Assembly: GCF_029871235.1 (NCBI RefSeq)
Contig: NZ_SSOM01000070.1
Span: 1 to 64,000, forward strand
Source: Pseudomonas sp. BN411
GTDB lineage: Bacteria; Pseudomonadota; Gammaproteobacteria; Pseudomonadales; Pseudomonadaceae
Direction of reading: 5' to 3'
Length of the DNA stretch: 64,000 nt
Shown: positions 54,738 to 64,000 of the stretch, piece by piece
How the letters are laid out: each line of letters begins with the position of its first letter
Position numbering within the stretch: position 1 is the first letter of the stretch
Translations under genes and position numbers: made by a program
The notes under the pieces: generated by a model
Seen by the model: the letters and a program-made list of their open reading frames with translations, nothing else
Told to the model about the DNA's origin: nothing
Databases searched by the model: none

Positions 54738-54880
54738 TAAAAAACGGCGCGCGGGCAGCAATCCCGGGCGCCGTAAAACTGCCTAGCAGCTGTGGTGTCG
54801 GACCGCCGGCCCTGGTAGCCGGCAGTCCGTAGTGGGGCTGGAAACAGCCCCGACTTCCGCGCGGTGATTACCACCGCGAT
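54738..54880 (-). ncRNA. Structured 3' region: three hairpins plus terminator
   Basis: On the minus strand, right after the deacetylase stop, come CGCGGTG/CACCGCG, GGGGCTG-TTTC-CAGCCCC, and a 12-bp stem with one mismatch CGGACTGCCGGC/GCCGGCGGTCCG. These are followed by a terminator stem ACGGCGCCCGGG/CCCGCGCGCCGT and TTTTTT (54774 down to 54738). The stem run is denser than a simple terminator. It could be an mRNA tail, a processed small RNA, or a separate sRNA; no promoter can be shown. Confidence 0.5.
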
Positions 54881-54886
54881 GTGTTC

Positions 54887-55999
54887 TCAGTTCAGCAGCG
54901 CTGCCGCCATCCGGTCGATCGCCTGGCGCTGGAACGCACGGAATTCGGCATTGGGCTGCTGCCCTTCCAGCATCGGCAGGAAGGGGTCTTCGACTGCCGT
55001 CCGCACGCCGGCCAACTCTTCGATTACCGCATGGCCGCAGAACGGTACGTAGGCCTCCGCATAGCCCCCTTCGTGAACCAGCGCCAGCCGGCCGCCACAA
55101 AGGCGGTCGGCCGCCTCCCGCAAAATGGCCGTCATCGCGCGGAACGATTCGCTGTGCAGCAGCATCCGCGCCAGCGGGTCCACGCCGTTGGCGTCGAAGC
55201 CACAGGCGACCACTATCAGCTCCGGTTCGAAACGCTCCAGCGCCGGCACGATGACTCGCTCCATGGCGTAGCGGTAGGCGTCGTCGCCGCTGCCCGGGAA
55301 CAATGGCAGGTTGAGGTTGTATCCAAGCCCGGCGCCCGTGCCCCGCTCCTCCACTGCGCCCTGACCGACAGGGAAGCAGTTGTCCTGGTGGATCGACAGG
55401 GTCAGCACATCGTCGCGGCCGTAGAAGATCGATTGGGTGCCGTTGCCGTGGTGTACGTCCCAGTCCAGTACGGCCACCCGGCCGACACCGTGGCGGGCCT
55501 TGGCAGTTTCCACGGCGACAGCAATGTTCGCCAGGTAGCAGAACCCCATGCCGCGATCCGCCAGGCAGTGGTGGCCCGGCGGGCGCGACAGGGCATAGGC
55601 GTTGTCCAGCTCACCACGCAGTACGGCATCTACGGCGGCAATGGCCAGCCCCGCTGACTGCCGGGCGATTTCATAGGTACCCGGCCCGACGGCAGCCTCC
55701 TCGCCCAGCTCACCGTGGCCGGCATCACTCATGGCCTTGAAGCGCGCCAGGTACTGGGCCGGATGGACCCGCAGCAGGTCCTCCTCGGCTGCCATCGGCG
55801 CGCTGGAGAGCACCAGTCGGTCACTCAGTCCGGACACGTCCATCAGGCTCTTCAGCCGGCGCTTGGTTTCCGGCGACTCGGCATGACCGGAACCACTTGG
55901 CGGCTGCAGCCAGCCCCCCACCGGCAGCACCAGGCTATGCAGCCCGGCGGCGTGCCAGAAACAGCGCTCGTCGAAGAAGAATCCGCTACGACGGGTCAT
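54887..55999 (-). CDS. Histone deacetylase-like / acetylpolyamine amidohydrolase-like protein
   Basis: A 370-residue zinc deacetylase-fold enzyme. RPPGHHCLADRGMGFCYLANIA, the zinc site in LDWDVHHGNGT (D, H) and ACGFDAN (D), and the transition-state Tyr in LVHEGGYAE are all intact. Bacterial members remove acetyl groups from polyamines or other amines. It shares one base with the NCS1 permease stop (TGATG), so the permease and deacetylase are coupled. An aminotransferase and ABC transporter upstream fit a role in acetylated amine or polyamine use. Confidence 0.92.
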   Translation of the reverse strand: MTRRSGFFFDERCFWHAAGLHSLVLPVGGWLQPPSGSGHAESPETKRRLKSLMDVSGLSDRLVLSSAPMAAEEDLLRVHPAQYLARFKAMSDAGHGELGEEAAVGPGTYEIARQSAGLAIAAVDAVLRGELDNAYALSRPPGHHCLADRGMGFCYLANIAVAVETAKARHGVGRVAVLDWDVHHGNGTQSIFYGRDDVLTLSIHQDNCFPVGQGAVEERGTGAGLGYNLNLPLFPGSGDDAYRYAMERVIVPALERFEPELIVVACGFDANGVDPLARMLLHSESFRAMTAILREAADRLCGGRLALVHEGGYAEAYVPFCGHAVIEELAGVRTAVEDPFLPMLEGQQPNAEFRAFQRQAIDRMAAALLN

Positions 56000-57408
56000 C
56001 AGGCACCTCCTTGAGCGGTCTGGGCCAGGGCACGGGTCCGACCGCCGAGGCGGCAGGCCAGGTAGTAGACCGGCGAAATCACACCCAGGCCAACGATCCA
56101 GGAAATATCGGCACCGTCCATAGCGCGTGCCACCGGGCCGGTATAGAGGGCGGTGGACATGAAGGGGATCTGCACGATGATGCCGAGCACATAACAGTTG
56201 ACCGCCGTCCAGTTGCAGCGACCGTAAAGGCCACCATCACGACGGAAGAACGACGGCAGGTCGTAGCGACCGTGGGCCACCAGGTAGTAGTCCACCAGGT
56301 TGATGGCGCTCCAGGGCACCAGCACGTACAGCAGCAGGAGAATGAAGTTGGTGTAGTTGACCATGAAGTCGTCCTGCCCCAGCAGCGCCAACGCCAGGGA
56401 GCCCGAGAACAGGATCAGCGAGATGAGGATGCGTGCACCGGCCCCGGCCGACCAGGACGGCACCAGGGTCTGCCCCACGGTGATGGTGGACAGGGCACCG
56501 CAGTACAGGTTCATGGCGTTGGTAGCAGCGATGCCGATGGAGAGCACCGCCACCAGCAAGGCGCTGAGGCCGCCGGTGGCCTCGATCAGGCCACCCACCA
56601 CGTCATCGCCGTCGATACTCAGGGCCACCATCACCCCCAGCAGCATGGGCAGAAGGGAGCCCAGGCAGCAGCCCCAATAACTGGACCAGAAGGCGCTACG
56701 CGAACCCGTGGCTTCCGGCAGGTAACGGGAGTAGTCGGACACGTAGGGCGCATAGGCCAGTTGCCAGAGCGCAGCCACCGACAGGGTGCCGAGGAATCCG
56801 GCCAGGGAGGTCTCATTGCGCTCAAGGAAGTCCGCCGGTAGGCCGTGGCCGAACACCAGCCAGGCGAAGGCAAGCAACAATACCGCGCCGGAAAGATAGG
56901 TCATGACGCGCGTGTAGGCGTGGATCAGGCGATAGCCCACCGACGCCGCCACCAGGCTGATGAAGCCCACCAGGAGGATGCCGACGTTGGTGTCGACGGC
57001 CGGGAAACGGCCGTGCAGCGACTGGCCGCCCAGCACCAGGTTCGAGGCGAAGAAGCCGAGGTACATCACGACGACGAGGGCCACCACCAGCAGGGAGCCG
57101 AAGGAGCCGAACTGGCCGCGGGTCTGCACCATCTGGGGCACGCCGAGTTGTGGCCCCTGGGCCGAGTGCAGGGCCATGAACACGCCCCCCACCAGGTTGC
57201 CCAGTACCAGCGCCGCCAGTGCGGAAAAGAAAGGCAGTTTGAACACGGTCACCGCGAGGGCGCCGGTGATTACGGTCAACAGGATCAGGTTGCAACCGAA
57301 CCAGATGGTGAACAGGTCCCGTGGGCGCCCATGGCGCTCTTCGGCGGAGATCGGCTGGATCGTACTCAGTTCCAGCGCCGGAGCCTGCGGATTGTCATTG
57401 TTGTGCAT
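55999..57408 (-). CDS. NCS1-family permease (cytosine/purine-type)
   Basis: A 469-residue, 12-helix NCS1 transporter: FTIWFGCNLILLTVITGALAV, the APYVSDYSRYLPE loop and VLVPWSAINLVDYYLV are typical. These carry nucleobases, allantoin, hydantoins or thiamin-like compounds. Start 57408 gives the cytoplasmic N-terminus MHNNDN; an in-frame ATG at 57474 is too far upstream. It is translationally coupled to the deacetylase-like gene. Confidence 0.92.
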   Translation of the reverse strand: MHNNDNPQAPALELSTIQPISAEERHGRPRDLFTIWFGCNLILLTVITGALAVTVFKLPFFSALAALVLGNLVGGVFMALHSAQGPQLGVPQMVQTRGQFGSFGSLLVVALVVVMYLGFFASNLVLGGQSLHGRFPAVDTNVGILLVGFISLVAASVGYRLIHAYTRVMTYLSGAVLLLAFAWLVFGHGLPADFLERNETSLAGFLGTLSVAALWQLAYAPYVSDYSRYLPEATGSRSAFWSSYWGCCLGSLLPMLLGVMVALSIDGDDVVGGLIEATGGLSALLVAVLSIGIAATNAMNLYCGALSTITVGQTLVPSWSAGAGARILISLILFSGSLALALLGQDDFMVNYTNFILLLLYVLVPWSAINLVDYYLVAHGRYDLPSFFRRDGGLYGRCNWTAVNCYVLGIIVQIPFMSTALYTGPVARAMDGADISWIVGLGVISPVYYLACRLGGRTRALAQTAQGGA

Positions 57409-57503
57409 GCCAGGTCTCGCACTCGTTTCTTGGGGATGAGCGCCGCCCCGGCAGTCCGGAGCAAACCGAAGCACCGCCGTCGTCAGCGCAGATCCGGGAA
57501 TGG

Positions 57504-57533
57504 CTGCCCCGGTCCAGAACCGGACCGGGGCAG
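57504..57533 (-). terminator. Hairpin after the aminotransferase
   Basis: Perfect 12-bp stem CTGCCCCGGTCC/GGACCGGGGCAG with a 6-nt loop, 11 bp past the aminotransferase stop on the minus strand. No U-tract, so it may attenuate rather than end transcription into the permease gene. Confidence 0.65.
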
Positions 57534-57544
57534 TCGACAGGGAC

Positions 57545-58927
57545 TTAGAGGCGTCCCAGCTCTTGCGCGGTGCGATCCACCGCGATCTTGGTCTTGCTCA
57601 CCAGCTCGTCGATCTCGGCACGGGTGGCCACCAGGGCCGGCGCCATGATCATGCGGCCCAGGGTGGAACGGATGATCAGCCCTTCCTCGAAGCCGATGGT
57701 GCGGCAGCGCCAGGCGATGTCGTTCTCGTTGGCGAAGCGCTTGCGGGTGGCCTTGTCTTCAGCGAACTGCAAGGCGGCGACCAGGCCGGCGCCCTGGATA
57801 TCACCCACCAGCGGGTGGTTGCCGAAGACTTCGCGCAGGCACTGTTGCAGGTACGGGCCGGTATCGGTCTTCACCTGGGTGACCACGCCCTCATCGCGCA
57901 GCGCCTTGAGGTTGGCGATGGCCACGGCTGCCGCCACCGGGTGGCCGGAATAGGTCAGGCCGTGGGCGAACACACCGCCCTGCTCCACCAGGGCCTCGGC
58001 CATGCGCTTGCTGAGGATCAGGCCACCCATGGGGATGTAGCCGGAGGTCAGGCCCTTGGCGATGGACAGGGTGTCCGGCTCGAAGCCGAAGTGCTGGTGG
58101 GCGAACCATTCGCCGGTACGGCCGAAGCCGCCGATCACTTCGTCAGCGCACAGCAGCACGTCGTACTTGCGGCAGATGCGCTGGATTTCCGGCCAGTAGG
58201 TTTCCGGCGGGAAGATCATGCCGCCCGCACCCTGGAAGGGCTCGGCGACGAACGCGGCCACCTTGTCGGCGCCCAGTTCGAGGATCTTCTCCTCCAGCTG
58301 GCGGGCGGCGCGCAGGCCGAACTCTTCCGGCGTCAGGTCGCCGCCTTCGGCGAAGTAGTACGGCTCGTCGATGTGGGCGATATCCGGCAGCATGCCGCCC
58401 ATTTCGTGCATGAACTTCATGCCGCCGAGGGCAGTGGCGCCCAGGGTGGAGCCGTGGTAGCCGTTCCAGCGGCCGATCATGATCTTCTTCTCAGGCTTGC
58501 CGAGGATCTGCCAGTAGCGGCGCACGGTGCGGATCAGCACCTCGTTCGCCTCGGAGCCGGAGTTGGTGTAGATGGCGTGGCTGTAGTGGCCCGGCAGCAG
58601 GCTGAACAGCAGTTCCGACAGCTCCACCACGGCCGGGTGGGTGGTGTGGAAGAACATGTTGTAGTACGGCAGCTGCTCCAGCTGGCGGGTAGCGGCAGCG
58701 GTGAGGTCCTTGCGGCCGTAGCCGAGGTTGGTGCACCACAGGCCGGACATGCCATCGAGGTAGCGCTTGCCGTCGTTGTCCCAGAGGTGGAGGCGCTCGC
58801 CGCCAACGATCACCCGCGGCCCTTCGGCGTTCAGCGCCTTCTGGTCGAGGAAGGCATGGATGTGGTGGGCCGCATCGGATGCCTGGTAGTCACGGGTTTC
58901 GCGTTGGGCTTGGAATTGAGCGTTCAT
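57545..58927 (-). CDS. Class III aminotransferase (polyamine/omega-amino acid:pyruvate type)
   Basis: A 460-residue PLP aminotransferase. The PLP lysine is in SIAKGLTSGYIPMGG, the PLP Asp in LLCADEVIGGFGRTG, and the phosphate loop in YTNSGSEANE. WNGYHGSTLGATALGG and GLWCTNLGYGRKDL match the SpuC-type polyamine:pyruvate aminotransferases of Pseudomonas. It moves an amino group from a diamine or omega-amino acid to pyruvate. Sits between the ABC transporter and the NCS1 permease; the 202 bp upstream (58928-59129) hold only a GC hairpin at 59095-59119. Confidence 0.93.
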   Translation of the reverse strand: MNAQFQAQRETRDYQASDAAHHIHAFLDQKALNAEGPRVIVGGERLHLWDNDGKRYLDGMSGLWCTNLGYGRKDLTAAATRQLEQLPYYNMFFHTTHPAVVELSELLFSLLPGHYSHAIYTNSGSEANEVLIRTVRRYWQILGKPEKKIMIGRWNGYHGSTLGATALGGMKFMHEMGGMLPDIAHIDEPYYFAEGGDLTPEEFGLRAARQLEEKILELGADKVAAFVAEPFQGAGGMIFPPETYWPEIQRICRKYDVLLCADEVIGGFGRTGEWFAHQHFGFEPDTLSIAKGLTSGYIPMGGLILSKRMAEALVEQGGVFAHGLTYSGHPVAAAVAIANLKALRDEGVVTQVKTDTGPYLQQCLREVFGNHPLVGDIQGAGLVAALQFAEDKATRKRFANENDIAWRCRTIGFEEGLIIRSTLGRMIMAPALVATRAEIDELVSKTKIAVDRTAQELGRL

Positions 58928-59129
58928 TGTTAGGGGTCTCCTCGTCCCGGTATTCAGTGGTACCGATGCTGGCTGAAGCTGCCGGGCAGCGAAATTACTA
59001 AATTTGTCTTCGGGCTATACGAAAAAGCTGCCCTGCCCGCCAGACGCCCTGGCGCCCGGCACCTGGCGGGGTGCAAGGCCGGCGGGCAGAGGCACGGGCG
59101 ACGAACTGCACGTCGCCCGGCCAGGGGCC

Positions 59130-59953
<824 letters not shown>

Positions 59954-59966
<13 letters not shown>

Positions 59967-60757
59967 GAAGCCACCTTCAGTCGAAGCAGACGGAACAGTT
60001 GATCGGTCACCAGGCCGAGCAGGCCGATGATGGCGATGGCGAGGAAGATCACATCCACCTGGAAGCCGCGCATGGCCTTCAGGCTGATGTAGCCCAGGCC
60101 GCTGCTGGCGGCGACCAGTTCGGCCACCACCAGGTAGGTCCAGGCCCAGCCCATGGTCACCCGCAGGGTATCCAGCACGCCGGGCAGGGACGCCGGGCCG
60201 AGCACGTGGAAGATCACGTCGCGGCGGTTCGAGCCCAGGGTGTAGGAGGCGTTGATCAGGTCCTTCGATACGCCCTTGGAGACGTCGGCGATCATCACCA
60301 ACTGCTGGAAGAACACGCCGAAGATGATCACCGTCACCCGCTGCTCCAGGCCGATGCCGATCCACAGGATGAACAGCGGCACGAAGGAGGTCACCGGCAG
60401 GTAGCGGATGAAGTTCACCAGGGGTTCGAGGAAGGCCTGGACGATGCGGAAGCTGCCCATCAAGAGCCCCAGCGGCACCGCCACCAGGGACGACAGGATG
60501 AAGCCGATCAGCACCACTTCGACGCTGGCCAGCACGTGCTTGCCGAGGGTGCCGTCGGCGGCCAGTCGCCCGGCCGCCTCCAGCACCGCGCCCGGTGTGG
60601 GCAGGAACATCGACGGCACCAGCCCGCCGTAGGACAGCCCGGCCCAGAGGCCGAGCACCAGTAGCCAGCCGAGGGTGCTGGCGCTGAGGATCAGCCGCGC
60701 CGGCAGGTCGACTTTCGGGGTCAGGCAGCGGCTGAGCCAATTCTGCTTGGAAGTCAT
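59954..60757 (-). CDS. ABC transporter permease (nitrate/sulfonate/taurine type)
   Basis: A 267-residue permease with six helices. The coupling loop is readable in LINASYTLGSNRRDVIFHVLGPASLPGV, the EAA region of the SsuC/TauC group. It starts 12 bp after the binding-protein gene. Confidence 0.94.
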
Positions 60758-60769
60758 GACGGTCTCCGC

Positions 60770-61756
60770 TTAGGGGGTGACGAACCGGGTATCGACCAGG
60801 TCGTCGTAGCTGACGGCAAAAGGCTTGCCTTGCAGGCTGCTCCAGGTTTCGTTGGCCAGGCGGATCACCTCCTGGATCTGCCCCGGCTTGCCGGGCGTGC
60901 CCAGCAGCGTCTCGCTCATGGCCTGGTCGTAGAAGCGCACGCCCTTGGCGGCGTTGGCCAGTTCGGCCGGGTCGGAGAGATAGCCGCCGACGCCCTTGGC
61001 CATGATCTCGTGGGCCTTCTCGGGGTTGTCGCGGGTGAACTGCACGGCCTTGTACAGGCCCTTGACCAGCGCCTTCACATCTTCCGGCTGCTTCTCGATC
61101 ACATCGCAGGACAGGGCCACCACGTCGACGATCACGCCGGGTGTTTCGGTGCTGTCGATCAGCACCTTGCCCTGCCCTTTCTGGCGCACCATCGACAGGT
61201 GCGGCTCCCAGGTCACGGCGGCGGGCACGCGGCCGGCGATGAAGGCGGTCGCGGCGTCGTCGGCGGTCATGTTCTGCACGTCCAGGTCGGCCATGCTCAT
61301 GCCGTTGTGCTTGAGCAGGTAGGACAGCCAGAACTGCGAGACGGAACCTTCGTTGACCGCCACCGACTGGCCCTTCAACTCCTTGAGGCTGGTGACCTTG
61401 TCGCCCACCAGCACGCCGTCGCCGCCGTAGCTGTCGTCGAGTGCGGCCACAGCCTTGAAGCAGAATTCGCCGGAGCGGTACTTGAGCACTTCGTCGATGG
61501 TCGAGGCCGAGCCGGAAAGCTGGCCGGAGGCCTGGGCGGCCATGTACATCGAGGCTTCTTCCATGGTGGTCAGCTCGACATCCAGGCCCTGCTCCTTGAA
61601 GAAGCCGAGATCGCGGGCCAGGTACAGGGTGCCGTAGCCGACCCAGGTGGTATGGCCGATGGACAGGGTGCCAGCCTGCGCGCCAGTGGCGACGCCTGCG
61701 GCCAGGGCGGTATAGCAAAGGGGTTTGGTGATGCGACGCAGCAAGGGTTTGAACAT
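60770..61756 (-). CDS. ABC transporter substrate-binding protein (NMT1/THI5-like)
   Basis: A 328-residue SBP with signal peptide (about residues 1-28, ending AQA) and an NMT1-like fold: SIGHTTWVGYGTLYLARDLGFFKEQGLDVEL, then TMEEASMYMAAQASGQL and AFIAGRVPAAVTWEPHL. The Trp and Glu of TWEPHL are typical of the taurine/thiamin-precursor branch. Substrate unknown; neighbours suggest an amine. Confidence 0.92.
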   Translation of the reverse strand: MFKPLLRRITKPLCYTALAAGVATGAQAGTLSIGHTTWVGYGTLYLARDLGFFKEQGLDVELTTMEEASMYMAAQASGQLSGSASTIDEVLKYRSGEFCFKAVAALDDSYGGDGVLVGDKVTSLKELKGQSVAVNEGSVSQFWLSYLLKHNGMSMADLDVQNMTADDAATAFIAGRVPAAVTWEPHLSMVRQKGQGKVLIDSTETPGVIVDVVALSCDVIEKQPEDVKALVKGLYKAVQFTRDNPEKAHEIMAKGVGGYLSDPAELANAAKGVRFYDQAMSETLLGTPGKPGQIQEVIRLANETWSSLQGKPFAVSYDDLVDTRFVTP

Positions 61757-61874
61757 GGAACAGTCTCCCGCAGCCTGATGGCTTTGCTTGTTGTTGGATT
61801 GCAGGGCAGTTGCTGGCCAGAGGGCCAAGGTCGTTCCACTGCGCCGGCCTCTGGTGGGCCGGCGGCAGGCAGGG

Positions 61875-61917
61875 GCCCGGCATGCTGCCGGGCGGGATCG
61901 GGGCCGGACCGGCCCCG
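61875..61917 (-). terminator. Two hairpins after the APC permease
   Basis: GCCCGGCA-TGC-TGCCGGGC (61875-61893) and CGGGGCCGG-A-CCGGCCCCG (61899-61917), both perfect, lie right after the permease stop on the minus strand. No U-tract. Confidence 0.6.
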
Positions 61918-61935
61918 GGTGAATCGGTCACTGGG

Positions 61936-63339
61936 TCAGTGGGTGCCCTCCAGGGCTTCGGGGCGGAACAGGTCCTTGCGCATCACGACCTTGATCCACA
62001 CCACCGCGATCACCGACACCAGCCCCAGCACCACGCCGGCGATGCCGAAGATCTTCCCGGTCATGTCCGGGCTCGGCGATGCGTACCAGATGGCGTAGAG
62101 CATCCCGGCGATGCCGAAGAGCTGCGGCAGCGGATAGAACGGCGTCTTGAACGGACGGGCGATGGCCGGGTAGCGGCGGCGCAGGGCGATCACATCCAGG
62201 TGGACGATGATGTAGGCCAGCAGCCAGGCCAGCGCGGCGGCCAACAGCAGCAGGTTGACCGAGGCGGCGTCCTGGCCAAGTACCAGGATCGGCAGGCCGG
62301 TGATGGCCGACACGAACAGCACCGATACCCAGGGGGTACGGGCACGCGGGCTGAGGCGCTTGAAGATCGGGAAGGCCTGGCCGTTCTGCGCCATGCCGTA
62401 GAGCATGCGCGGAATGGACGCGAGCGAGGAGTTCAGGGTGCTGAAGGTGGCAGTCACCGAGGCGATCACCAGGAACAGCTCACCGGCCTTGCCGAACACC
62501 TTGGTGGCGAACAGGTAGTGCGGCAGCGCGTCGGTGGTCAGCGCTTCCTGCGGCACCATGAACAGCGCACCCAGGCAATACAGGCCGATGGTGAGGAAGA
62601 TCACCGTCAGGCCGATGATCATCGAGCGCGGGATGTTGCGTTCCGGCCGCTTGGTTTCCTCGACCAGAGGGCAGACGAACTCGGCGCCGACGAAGCCCCA
62701 CACGGCCAGCGCGGTGAGGGTCAGTACACCGGCGCCCATGGGGTTCCAGTCGCCCTGGATCACGGTGCTGGCGGTTTCGCTCGGCGCACCTTCGACGATG
62801 GCGGCAATGCCCAGCAACAGCAGCACGAACACCATCACCGTCGCCAGTGCGGTCTGCAGCTTGGCGAAGATGTCGATACCCATCAGGTTGAGGACGGTGA
62901 ACAGGCCGAGCACGCCGAAGGCGATGGTGAACGGCGGGAACACGCCCGGGTAGATCTTGCCGACGATCAGGTCGAGCAGCAGCAGCTCGGCCGACAGCGC
63001 GAACATGGCCACGACCACGTAGCCGGAGAAGGTGGAGAGGATGGCCGGGAAATGCCCCAGCGCCACTTCGGTGTAGCTGGAAAGGCCGCCAGCGCGGGGA
63101 ATCATCAGCGACAGTTCGGAGAAGGAACACGCGTAACTCAGGGCCAGCAGGTAGGCCAACCCCAGCGGCACGATGAAGCCCAGGCCGGAGAATCCGGCGC
63201 CCTGCAACATCAGCACCATTACCCCCTGTGACACCACCAGGCCGATGGCGACGGACAGCAGCGCCCCCAGACCCAGCACCCGGCGGAAACCACCCGCCTC
63301 CGCCTGCCCATGGGCAGGAACGGACACACTTGCACTCAT
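61936..63339 (-). CDS. APC-superfamily amino acid/amine permease
   Basis: A 467-residue, 12-helix APC permease: LSVAIGLVVSQGVMVLMLQGAG, IPRAGGLSSYTEVALGHF and CPLVEETKRPERNIPRSM. GGAGAG lies six bases before ATG 63339, which I prefer over 63351. It probably imports an amine or amino acid for the aminotransferase pathway downstream. Located between two binding-protein genes. Confidence 0.92.
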   Translation of the reverse strand: MSASVSVPAHGQAEAGGFRRVLGLGALLSVAIGLVVSQGVMVLMLQGAGFSGLGFIVPLGLAYLLALSYACSFSELSLMIPRAGGLSSYTEVALGHFPAILSTFSGYVVVAMFALSAELLLLDLIVGKIYPGVFPPFTIAFGVLGLFTVLNLMGIDIFAKLQTALATVMVFVLLLLGIAAIVEGAPSETASTVIQGDWNPMGAGVLTLTALAVWGFVGAEFVCPLVEETKRPERNIPRSMIIGLTVIFLTIGLYCLGALFMVPQEALTTDALPHYLFATKVFGKAGELFLVIASVTATFSTLNSSLASIPRMLYGMAQNGQAFPIFKRLSPRARTPWVSVLFVSAITGLPILVLGQDAASVNLLLLAAALAWLLAYIIVHLDVIALRRRYPAIARPFKTPFYPLPQLFGIAGMLYAIWYASPSPDMTGKIFGIAGVVLGLVSVIAVVWIKVVMRKDLFRPEALEGTH

Positions 63340-63480
63340 GACACTCTCCAATCTTGTATTTGTTATCCGCCCGCCTGGCCGTGGATGCCGGCGGGCTTGG
63401 TAGTACCAGGTACGGCTGCGCCGTCCCCGTCAGTCACGCCGCTCTCGGCCACCGTACTTGGCGGCCAAGGGGCGAGAATT

Positions 63481-64000
63481 TCAGCGTGCCGCCCAGGCGT
63501 TGAAGCGCTCTTCCAGCTCCTCGCCGTGGTTGACCCAGAACTCGGCGCTGACCAGCTGCGCCTCGGCCAGGTTGGCCGGTGCGGTGGGCAGTTGTGCCTG
63601 GGTTGCGGCGGGCAAGGCGGCCAGGGCGTCCTTGTGGACCGGGCCGTAGGGGATCTGGCTGGAGAAGGTCTTCTGGGTTTCCGCCTGGCTGGCGAAGGCG
63701 ATGAAGCGCTCGGCCAATGCCTTGTTCGGGCTGTCGCGGACGATGGCCCAGTGGTCCGGGTCGTAGAGGTTGCCGTTCCAGACGATGGCGAGCTTCGAAC
63801 CTTCCTTCTGCGCGGCGGCGATGCGGCCGTTGTAGGCAGCGGACATCACCACGTCGCCGGCCACCAGCCATTGCGGCGGCTGGGCGCCGGCTTCCCACCA
63901 CTGGATGTGCGGCTTGATCTCATCCAGCTTGCGGAAGGCACGGGATACGCCTTCCGGGGTTTCCAGCACCTTGTAGAGGTCTTCGCGTTTCACCCCGTCG
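63481..64000 (-). CDS. PotD/PotF-type polyamine ABC binding protein, C-terminal part
   Basis: About 170 C-terminal residues of a periplasmic spermidine/putrescine-type binding protein; the gene enters from beyond the right edge. GDVVMSAAYNGRIAAAQKEG, IVWNGNLYDPDHWAIVRDSPNKALAERFIAF and AEFWVNHGEELEERFNAW are family features. The signal peptide and substrate pocket are outside. The last gene upstream of the APC permease, it makes a polyamine link for this island likely. Confidence 0.9.
   Translation of the reverse strand, partial: DGVKREDLYKVLETPEGVSRAFRKLDEIKPHIQWWEAGAQPPQWLVAGDVVMSAAYNGRIAAAQKEGSKLAIVWNGNLYDPDHWAIVRDSPNKALAERFIAFASQAETQKTFSSQIPYGPVHKDALAALPAATQAQLPTAPANLAEAQLVSAEFWVNHGEELEERFNAWAAR

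Overview
The window is a 64-kb piece of a GC-rich gammaproteobacterial chromosome, almost certainly a Pseudomonas (or a close split-off genus). Three things point there. The order ccoNOQP-ccoGHIS-TauE-like-hemN-small ORF-anr-apt matches the P. aeruginosa arrangement. The AauR-AauS/AatJQMP acidic amino acid locus is present. The intergenic spaces are crowded with Pseudomonas-type REP palindromes of at least three families. I see no rRNA, tRNA, CRISPR, IS element or prophage; this is core to soft-core chromosome with metabolic islands.

Layout. 1-11 kb: end of ccoN, then ccoO, ccoQ, ccoP, ccoG, ccoH, ccoI, ccoS (cbb3 oxidase and its copper/heme assembly), a TauE/SafE-like membrane protein, hemN with a perfect ANR box, a FlxA-like coiled-coil protein, anr and apt. 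This is the microaerobic respiration block. 11-13 kb: a predicted metal-dependent hydrolase with di-iron-like motifs and an uncharacterised Cys-cluster protein. 13-22 kb: a translationally coupled four-gene signalling operon (soluble PAS histidine kinase, REC-HD-GYP-like, REC-coil, and a 1920-residue membrane PAS/GAF/LOV/GGDEF/EAL/REC protein) that should control c-di-GMP and carries a textbook blue-light LOV motif. 22-25 kb: TetR regulator, Baeyer-Villiger-type monooxygenase and SDR, with two GTATAC-type palindromes in the divergent promoter. 25.6-32.5 kb: aatJQMP-aauSR with AauR boxes and a sigma-54 promoter. 32.6-41 kb: MFS/NTT-like carrier with an aldo-keto reductase, SDR/LysR pair, CynX-type MFS/GntR pair, a small lipoprotein, and a DmeF-type Co/Ni exporter with an RcnR-type sensor and its operator.

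41-54 kb: a methyltransferase, a PotE-like antiporter overlapping a periplasmic binding protein, a 2OG oxygenase, Ada with a degenerate zinc site next to a stand-alone Ada-type zinc domain, a six-unit 148-bp tandem array of REP palindromes, a Gfo/Idh oxidoreductase/LysR pair, GltS coupled to a TAXI lipoprotein, an InaA-type kinase-fold protein, a cupin, and an SDR behind a long palindromic operator. 54.9-64 kb (all minus strand): a probable amine/polyamine utilisation island with an APC permease, a three-gene ABC transporter, class III aminotransferase, NCS1 permease and acetylpolyamine-deacetylase-like protein, running into the end of a PotD/PotF-type binding protein at the window edge.

The strongest leads for something new are the two secondary transporters genetically fused to periplasmic binding proteins (GltS-TAXI and PotE-like-SBP), the LOV c-di-GMP operon, the complementary cysteine loss between Ada and its neighbour, and the 148-bp REP array. 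All calls come from reading the sequence; no database search was run.
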